From: Larimichthys crocea
Taxonomy: Eukaryota; Chordata; Actinopteri; Sciaenidae
NCBI RefSeq assembly: GCF_000972845.2
Contig: NC_040018.1
Span: forward strand, 19,737,868-19,801,867
Length of the DNA: 64,000 nucleotides
Direction of reading: 5' to 3'
The notes below the pieces were generated by a model, which did not search any database, was not told where the DNA came from, and was given only the letters and a program-made list of their open reading frames with translations. Position numbers and translations under genes: made by a program. Below are positions 56,340 to 64,000 of the stretch, one piece after another. The number at the start of each line of letters is the position of its first letter. The first letter of the stretch is position 1.

Positions 56340-56630
56340 TGGCGACATCACCAGTGTCCGTAGGATTCATCCTCTGGGGCCCATGAATACCTATGTACCA
56401 CATTTTATGTTAGTCCATCAGGTAGGAGTTGTGATATTTCAGAGAATAAGTGAAATCTCTGACCTGTCAGTGGCACTTAAGGAAAAGTCAGAGGATCACA
56501 TCAGTCAGTTAGATCCATCCTCTGGGTACCATGATTATCTAGATCACATTTCGTGGCAATCCATCCAACAGCTGTCAAGATATTTCACTAAAACCAAAAA
56601 TGTCAGCCTCACGATGTTGCTCGACTCCAT
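56340..56630 (-). repeat. dispersed teleost repeat, copy 3
   Basis: CATCCTCTGGGGCCCATGAA and CATCCTCTGGGTACCATGAT are two tandem occurrences of the same block as in copies 1 and 4, reversed. They are followed by CAGCTGTCAAGATATTTCAC. The copy seems to have a duplicated core. Confidence 0.6.
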
Positions 56631-58581
56631 ATGCAGCCATATAAATGAAACTGTTAGCCAGCTTAACAGCACAAAGCAAAATCTTTCTGCCAACAAATCA
56701 GCGCTGCAGGGTTTTTTTCACCCCAGAAGGACTGGGTTTTGTGGCGTTTTAAATGGGCCTACACATTAAACTCAAACAGTGCATACAAACAAACTGGCAT
56801 TACACTCTGGAGGTTGTTCAGCATGGCTGTAACCACCAGGCCCTACACATTAGGCCTTTGTGCTTCGAGAAACATCAGCCTCTTTTTTTAAAACCCTGCC
56901 TGCAGCACAGCCAAGCGCTGCAATGTGCTGACACCATCATCAGCTATTCTAAACCTTTTACCACAGCTATATTCCCCCATCCTGATAAAGAGAGGAGGGG
57001 GAGAAGAAAAAAAGAAGGGGGAAAAAAAGCCTAATTTTCATTTATCTTCATCTACAAGAGATGTGTCTAATTTTCGGCACCTGGTAGGATGATTTGTTCA
57101 GGTTTTTTTAAAGGAATACTGTGAATGTCCTGACGTTCGGTCTGTCCCTGCTGGACCTCATTCAACAGTCACCCTGCTGCTGCTGATGATCCACGGACGA
57201 ATGGCTTATGATCACCCGAGTAGCATACAGATTGTGTAGTAGCAGCAGCAGCAGTGTAATAACACATTATTGATCCAAACTTGGGGAAATTCATTCATCA
57301 CTGCACAAGTCAAGCTGGCCAAGAAAATAAAAGAACTGTACAGTTAAAGTTGGAGGCATAAATTCTGCAAACAAAGTATGAGCTCGAACCGCTGAGAACT
57401 TGCCAATGCTTTTTGTTGATCTTGACAATTTTTCGGCACACTATTATTAAGTCAATTTATGGGCACATCATACATAATGTCAAAGACTATTCTATCATCA
57501 TCAAGTGATCTTTCAACACGACAAACTAAACAGTCCTGTCCAAAATACCAGAGCACAGTGTCTGTATTATTTACCAGTGAGCACATAACATGAGAATCAC
57601 AAGGAGGAGCAGATTAAACAGACTATTAACACAAGGTTACCACAGAAGACAGCAAATATAGCAGCCAGCTGAGAGACAGCAAGTTTGCAAAGCAAATGAA
57701 TATTTGGCGAGATGCCTTCAAGCAAAAAACAGACTGGAGATGTTATCATCAAACAGTGTAAGTCAGAGAGGAGGCTCAAAGCTGCATTCAGGGAGGCAAA
57801 GCACTCCTATCAACCATGCAGCCATGAGCTGCTGGACAATTCCAGCAGACAGAGGTGGAAGGAAGTACCAGTCCAGCATCACCAACACTCAAGGCCAAAA
57901 TTAGACCGGAGCGGCTCGATCAAAGAGCTGCAATGAATTAGGCATCTCCTGACAAAAGGCAGTTGTAACACTAGAAAAGGATGAGTTGGGACAGAGGTGG
58001 TTGACGCCCTGCGCTCCCCGTTGGCACCGAGATGATTAAGTGAGTTAAGTCACAGTGTCACTTTAGGACGCACCTCGGCAGAAATGGGTCACTTTCAAAA
58101 ATGCAAAAACGGTGAGACCTGCATGGCAACGCTGCCACCTTAAACAAAACGATGCTGAGTCATTGGAACGTTCACATCAATCAGATGGCCCACAGACCAC
58201 AAAAAGGAAGGATGTCTTTTTAATTACTGCCAGGCACTGAAGTGCACTGACACCGAACTGCATCAGAGCACGTCTATAGGCCCCTGGGCTGCCAACTGGT
58301 ATGCACAGTATGCAGCTGCCTCACAGCATGCAGTGCAGCATCCACATTACATGATTAGACGCTGCATGGCAGGTATGCACAGGGGTCAGCAGTGACATTT
58401 ACTTGTTGTTACTTTGCATTTTAAAATCCATAAGACAGCACTCGAAGCAGTGCAAAATAACCCAGACCTTCACATCCACTCTGACAGCAACCAAGTGTGA
58501 GATGCACTGCCCTCATTAGTGCAGTGGAGGATATCTGTGACCTATCAATGATCTCTGACAGGTGAAAGAGTGAGCCAACTT

Positions 58582-58604
58582 GGTGGTGGTGGTGGTGGTG
58601 GTGG

Positions 58605-58635
<31 letters not shown>
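58582..58635. repeat. (GGT)n next to (CA)n
   Basis: Seven GGT units are followed directly by about 15 CA units. Confidence 0.95.
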
Positions 58636-58638
<3 letters not shown>

Positions 58639-59422
58639 GAGCGAGCAGTCCGGGCTACAGGTTATGTGCTGCAGTGCATCTTCCCGGTGCTTTGCGGTGT
58701 CAAAAAAATATCCACCCCTGTCTGCACTGGGTTGTGATCAAAATGTGGACTCGGCATGCACAAAGCAAAACCATGGTCATGCACACTTTTAAAAAAAATC
58801 TTGCTTTGCAAAACAAACCTACCCAAGAAAAAAAAAAAAACTTGCGCTGTATCTTTAAAAGAAAAAGGCCCGACAACTTAACAGCAAAAAACTTTGTTCA
58901 AGGCAGGCCTACGCGAGACATCTTGGCCTCCCGTGTCTGTGGCATGAAGAGCTGGGTTATGTGTATGTGCAGCAGGGTATATAGATTAGTGATGGGGGCT
59001 AACGTGGCCTGGTGTAGCCCCCTTTTTTTATGCGTCTCTTTCCCCCATTCTCTCCATCCCCCCTCTCTCTCTCTCTCGACGCCATCTGTTTGTGGCATGA
59101 GAGAATGTGGAAGTAAAAAAAGAAAAGACGACATTTTGGCTGTAGTTGCTGACCTACATCGACCATTTGTTTCCAGTATTGCGTAAAAAAAAAAAAAGGC
59201 GCACGGTGAGACAGACAGTCCAAAGCGCACAGGCAGTAAAAAAAAAAAAAAAAATCGCACATACATACCGCGCAGACGATTTCTCGCCTGGTCAGGAGGA
59301 ATTTAATAAGTTACGGTTGAAACACTCCTCCGCCTCGCCGGGCCGGACAAGTCAACGCTCCACACATATTTTACCTCTTTATCATCGTCAAAAAGGAAGA
59401 GAGACACAAAATCACAACTCAC

Positions 59423-59600
59423 CTGATTCCAAAATCGGTTTATGGTGGCGACGTGATTGTGGTTAATTTTAATATGGGAAAAAAAAGAAACAGTTACAAC
59501 GGTGGGTCCCCGTTGTGTTGTAGCAGGAAGGAGGGAAGGGAAGGCGAGAGGGGCTGACGTGAATGAATAAACAACTGAGCTCCTCCTCAACGCCACAAGT
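59423..59600 (-). other. znf710: probable distal non-coding first exon of znf710
   Basis: On the minus strand GAATCAG|GTGAGTTGTG is a strong donor at the end of a moderately CpG-containing segment. No other gene on this strand lies between it and the znf710 exon starting at 39634. There is no ATG in frame with znf710, so this isoform would start at the conserved Met (39590-39592). The upper limit of the exon is a guess. Confidence 0.5.
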
Positions 59601-59925
59601 AAAGGCGGAATGTGGCTGACTTAGTGCAATACACCAGCAGCCATCAAACATGCTCTTTCTCTCTCTCTGTGTGTGTGTGTGCTCTTTATCAATTAACACT
59701 TGTGTTTTTATAACAAGGTTTGCAGCCTTTGATAGCGACTGTTATATCCAAGCCACATGATGTTCATTTGCTTATTTAAAAAAAAATGCCCCACTTGTGT
59801 CTCACCAGTGTGCCAGTTTTATTATTTGATTATTTTATAAATTTAAATATTAAGTAACAAAAATCTATGAGTATTTTTTTTCTTTACTGTGTGTAAAAGA
59901 CATTCTGTATGTTATTAACAAAAAG

Positions 59926-59937
59926 CCACCAGGTGGC
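59926..59937 (+). promoter_or_regulatory. CTCF-type motif near the distal znf710 promoter
   Basis: CCACCAGGTGGC, continuing GCTG, fits the CTCF core CCASYAGRKGGC exactly, including the flanking GCTG. It lies about 300 bases upstream of the presumed distal znf710 start. Confidence 0.55.
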
Positions 59938-60058
59938 GCTGTGTCTGCAGCCGAGCAGCTGGACTGAATTTGGCATAATGATGCCAAACTCCATTAAGGT
60001 TTTAAGACATGAAGATATTTTTTGAATCATAATAATTGTGTCTGATAGTGTTTTATTT

Positions 60059-60249
60059 AGGTTGCTGGTTTAAGTCCAGCATGGACCACAGTGCCCAGGA
60101 TTGCACCCAGGGCGCCGCTACGTGCCTGCCCATCACTACACCGCCTCTGCACATTTGCATGTCTATAAACCCCTTGTGTGTGTGTGTGCTTGAGTGAAAA
60201 AAATAATTTCCCTATTAAGGGATCAATAAAGTTAATCTTCTTCTTCTTA
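60059..60249 (+). repeat. tRNA-derived SINE with (CTT)n tail
   Basis: A B-box-like GGTTTAAGTCC near the 5' end is followed by a GC-rich body. The 3' end, ATTTCCCTATTAAGGGATCA then ATAAAGTTAATCTTCTTCTT, is a Rex-like LINE tail. The A box is not recognisable, so the copy may be 5'-truncated. Confidence 0.55.
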
Positions 60250-62689
60250 GCACGTCTACCCTATTCTCTCTCAGTGAAAAAGCCAGAATCTATGAATTTT
60301 AAGGTCTACCTGAAAAGTCCATTCTCAGACTACATTGTGTGAACCAAAGGATTCAAGTTTTCACATCACATTTGTGTTAAATTGAACCATGATTGGCTTA
60401 CAGACAAGTTAAACAAACAAATATAAGTAAATAAATCACTTTAAGGAGAGCTGGATTCATTCATTACGTGTCAAACTCTGCACATACACCACTCTGAAGG
60501 TGGCACATCCAAGTGAAAGTGTGACTGTGGGTACACATTTTTATTCCCACAACGTGGAAATCAACACACACACAAATACAGAGGGAGAGAGAGAGGCAGG
60601 CAGGCAAAAACATTTGTCGTGAAACACTGACAAGAACTCATTTTCATTATTTAATTATCATACTACACCTATTTCAGAGAAAAGCTATGAGTATTTACTC
60701 TGACTCTGAATACCAGATCTCCATATATAGTGTTTGTTTGTTTTTATATTAAGTAATTTAAAGAATAATTTGAATAAGACCGATCGAGAAACACGTCCAC
60801 CCTCAATCAAATCAAAATTATTTCATTTATTCCAGAAGACACCTTTTATGTGTTCTGTATCCTAATTGCGTTTCTGATGATGTTTTGATTAAATAGATTC
60901 AGAAATTATGAATTATGAGTAAAAGTTTAGAAACTGTGCTGCAGTTCTTAATATCCTGAAATGTAAAACTGTGACACTAGAGGGCACCAGCACTCCATTG
61001 ATTGAGCATCATCTTGTTAGTGTTCACATGATCATCCATATTCCTTAATGAATAACCACAACAGTGTTCCTCTTATAAAGCATCAAAGGAGACTAAGGCA
61101 GGTCCACTGTGACAGCATTAGACCTCTACTGAAACCATGTTCAGTGGTGGCTCTCCTCTTTTAAATGCTCAAATATGAAAGGAAAAGATGGTCGATTGAT
61201 CCAGTTAATTTGTTGCTAACAGCCAGAAAATTACTGAAGGTTTGTGTTGTATAAATGTAAAGAACACAGACGTGCTGTTGTTATTTCGTGTTATCGGTCT
61301 TCACAGTGTGCAGCCCCCTGCAGCCTGTAATTATCCAGTGTTATTGACAGAATATGCTCTTTTACATAAAGACACCTCTGTGCCCTTCAGTATTAGGAGG
61401 CCCATCAATACGAATGCACTGTGAATTTAAATGTGTGCAGGTTAGAGGTCTCGAACTTATGTTCAAACCGTGTCAGCAAAGAAGTGAGATGAGTTTTTAT
61501 CGATTGTCATGTGTAAGAACACTGCACACATTGTCAGAAGGAAAAACGGCTTGTTTTCTCAAAGGTAGAAAACAGCTCCAGAGCATACAGCAGACAATGT
61601 GGGGGTGTTTGGGAGGATCATTGGGTTATAAGTCATACTTCCTGCCATTTGAGGCTTTCTCACTCTTTTATCATAGTCATATGCCTCTGTCTTTCTTTCA
61701 TCTGTCAGCAGAAAACAGTGCAGTTCACATAATATGTGAGGTAGTATACACTCTTCTTTCTTTCTTGCTAACATATTAATATTCCAGTCTGGTACTGTTG
61801 GTTCATCATGATGCGTTACCATGATAATTTGACTGCCTGCTTTTCGCATTGCAGAAATCTGTGCAGTGGCGTCTTTTGAAAACGGCTTAAAAATGTTGTT
61901 CCTGTGGGCGGTTGATTTAACAGCAAGGCCCATCTTTTCCTCGCCTACCTCCTCTCTGCCCTGTCTGTCTAGACTGTGATTACCATCTGCTTCATCACTT
62001 TGGACGGTCCACTGTTTACTCTGCTCTCTCTCACACACACACACAAATAGCCACAAACACAATTAGATACTAATGCAGATTCTTGTCAGACTTGCCAATA
62101 AATCCAGTTTACTTTTATTCAAAGTACATTTATCAGTAAATTGCTGCATTAGAAGCTGGGGCCCATCCTGTATAGTATTTCCAGTCTGTAGAAAGAATAC
62201 TGTGATGAGTGTAGAGGTTATGACTGCGTTTGTTTCTCAGGATGAGAAGCACGTTGCACAATGATTAATCTGAAACAGATATTCTCTTAAAGGGAAATAT
62301 ACGTCAGAAGAAGGATTGGCCATGTGCTACTTGTTATGGCCAAAGCTCGCTGAGACCTGTTTTGTGATCAAGTATAATTTTCTTTTAAAAAGACACATAA
62401 TAAGAGCCAGCGGTGATGTCATCTGCAAGCCAGTTGTGTAACAGCTTACTGACAGTGAATAGATGGGTTTTGTGACAGAGAATAACAGGAATGTTGGCAG
62501 GTTTGTGCAGCATGCCTGAAATATGATAAAATGGAATTTAATTTTTGTGATCAAACTACACAAACCCACTTGAAGGCAGTGATAATTGAGCGGCCTGCTT
62601 TGTCTCTTAATTACATAACAGATCAGAGCCTTCACATCTAGCCTGGGCTCCAGGTGCACTAATGTTTTACAGACTCTCTGTTTTTGTTT

Positions 62690-63030
62690 TTAGCCATGCT
62701 AACAGCATGGCTCAAGAATGGAAACGTCCATCTGTTGGTCATTTGGTCCACCATCTATGTGCAGATGGAAATATCTCAGCATCTACTGGATGGATTTCTC
62801 TGACATTTTGTACATTCTTGGTCCCCAGAGGATGAATACCTCTGACTTTGGTGACTTAGACTTGTTTTGTGCTAATTGGCAAATGCTCGCATTCTATGCA
62901 TGGTAAGCATTATACCTTCTTAACACCAGCATGCTGACATTGTGATTTTGAGCGTCTTAACATGCCAACATTAGCATTTAGCTCAAAACACCACTGTGCC
63001 TAGTCAAAGCGTCTGTGAGCTGCTAGCACC
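62690..63030 (+). repeat. dispersed teleost repeat, copy 4
   Basis: This is the longest copy: ACATTTTGTACATTCTTGG, CCCCAGAGGATGAATACC, then CATTAGCATTTAGCTCAAA and GAGCTGCTAGCA. Shared blocks with copies 1-3 define the family inside this window. Confidence 0.65.
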
Positions 63031-64000
63031 ATTGATTTATAATGATTTATGAAGAAATTACTCTTTCAATTAAAATAGAAATCCAGTCATTTTTGTCCCT
63101 TACTTAGGCATTAAAATTAATATGTATCAACTTGACCCAGCTCATCTCTAAGACAGCACTTATCAAACACTTAAATTCATGTCATATTTAATTAAACAAA
63201 TTTAAGAGGGCACAAAAATGAAAGGGCCCAGCATGTTCAGTTTGTTACACAAGTGGATTTTTAACTTTGCTGTGCTGCCATGTGTTTGCTATTCATTCAA
63301 GGCAGTACTCTGTTTTCCCATTTGTTTGACAGCATGTTTTTATAGGGGTGTAACAGTATTACCTCATTTGTCCTCTGACAGCTCTCTCCAAGCCTTCACT
63401 GCTTTGCAGAGATGTACAGGCAGGGCGTGTTGGGGCAACTGAAGTTCACATGTTCAAATTCAACTCAAATCTCCAGAGAATGCACAGGCGGTTGCATAAG
63501 ACCCTCTTTCAAAGAAATATCCTGTGTTGTCATAAAGCACTTAAAACACAGAGCATTCTTTCTACTTTCTGGACAGCTGTGCATGTAGGTGCAGATGAGG
63601 GTTTAAATTCAGCTGAACCATATGAGTCTGTGCAATATCTTTATGCACGCTGCTTTCAAAAATATTGAATATTGTACAGCATTGAGGTGTTGCATACACA
63701 TGCCACAGGATTGTAGGAAAAGCATGTGAACTATGACAGCAGTGTGAATGCCACAGTGGGGTCAGAGTGTCTCAAGAATCCCACTCCAGTGAGGGGTTTA
63801 ATATAGCCAAAGTCGTTCCCACCCCCTGATGAGAGACCAGTAATTAACACAGTGGCATCCTCCTCCTACATGACATACTGCCCCACAGTGCAGTGCACTG
63901 AACAAGGTTTTTGTGCCTATTTCAGGAGCTATGCAGTGTCAGATGTATGAGAGCATGTAGACAAACTGTCCACAGACAGACAAGAAGGAACGGGGAAGAG

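Larger units (their letters stand above)
41331..59422 (-). other. znf710: large first intron of znf710
   Basis: If the distal exon at 59423 belongs to znf710, its intron reaches to 39635, nearly 20 kb. No foreign coding gene is visible in it apart from decayed transposon sequence. It contains purine tracts, CA repeats, a nested hAT pair at 48001-49884, LINE and SINE fragments, and scattered unassigned DNA. Confidence 0.5.
59640..64000. other. upstream intergenic DNA
   Basis: No gene is seen. The block holds a CTCF-type motif (59926-59937), a SINE (60059-60249) and a dispersed repeat (62690-63030). The segment at 62520-62640 is free of recognisable repeats and rich in TTTAATT and TTAATTA cores. 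Confidence 0.5.

Noticed and set aside
59303..59596. Minus-strand frame across the distal znf710 exon that stays open into the zinc-finger frame
   Set aside because: Its apparent start is GTG, not ATG, and no in-frame ATG occurs before the donor, so the exon is treated as non-coding.

Overview
The window is nuclear DNA of a teleost fish, probably a percomorph. The evidence is four intron-containing vertebrate genes with GT-AG (one GC-AG) introns, abundant microsatellites, fish-type tRNA-derived SINEs, a mermaid/V-SINE 3' tail with TGTAA repeats, and decayed hAT DNA transposons. There is no bacterial, viral or CRISPR-like content.

Layout. Positions 1-18,000 are gene-poor and hold SINEs, microsatellites and unassigned non-coding DNA. 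At 18,154-21,329 (minus) lies a seven-exon short-chain dehydrogenase of the retinol dehydrogenase 11-14 type. At 22,309-23,746 (plus) lies a three-exon p24 cargo receptor, best matched to tmed3; it is divergent from the dehydrogenase, with about 1 kb between the start codons. At 25,952-30,067 (plus) is idh2, mitochondrial NADP-dependent isocitrate dehydrogenase, with all eleven coding exons resolved. Tail-to-tail with it, at 34,370-39,592 (minus), is znf710, an 11-finger C2H2 protein. Its likely non-coding first exon is far upstream at about 59,423-59,600, so znf710 with its introns covers nearly the whole right half. That half also carries long purine-rich tracts, CA repeats and a nested pair of hAT transposons. 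Positions 59,700-64,000 are upstream intergenic DNA.

The genes do not form a pathway. The block looks like conserved vertebrate synteny: IDH2 and ZNF710 are neighbours on human 15q26 and TMED3 lies on 15q25. The reading frame stays open across every junction I chose: 328, 207, 453 and 691 codons before the stop.

The most interesting observations are: (1) a probable internal TATA promoter of znf710 at 41,322-41,330, with an Inr 31 bp away and a short first exon whose ATG is in frame with the zinc-finger ORF, predicting a 29-residue N-terminal extension; (2) a GC-AG intron in the retinol dehydrogenase gene, required by the reading frame; (3) a hAT element inserted into the right end of another hAT element, the inner one carrying a decayed BED-finger remnant; (4) an RFX X-box-like site just upstream of a possible orphan first exon between the dehydrogenase and tmed3; (5) two exact CTCF-type cores, one between idh2 and znf710 and one behind the distal znf710 promoter. 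I found no clearly novel multi-gene system.
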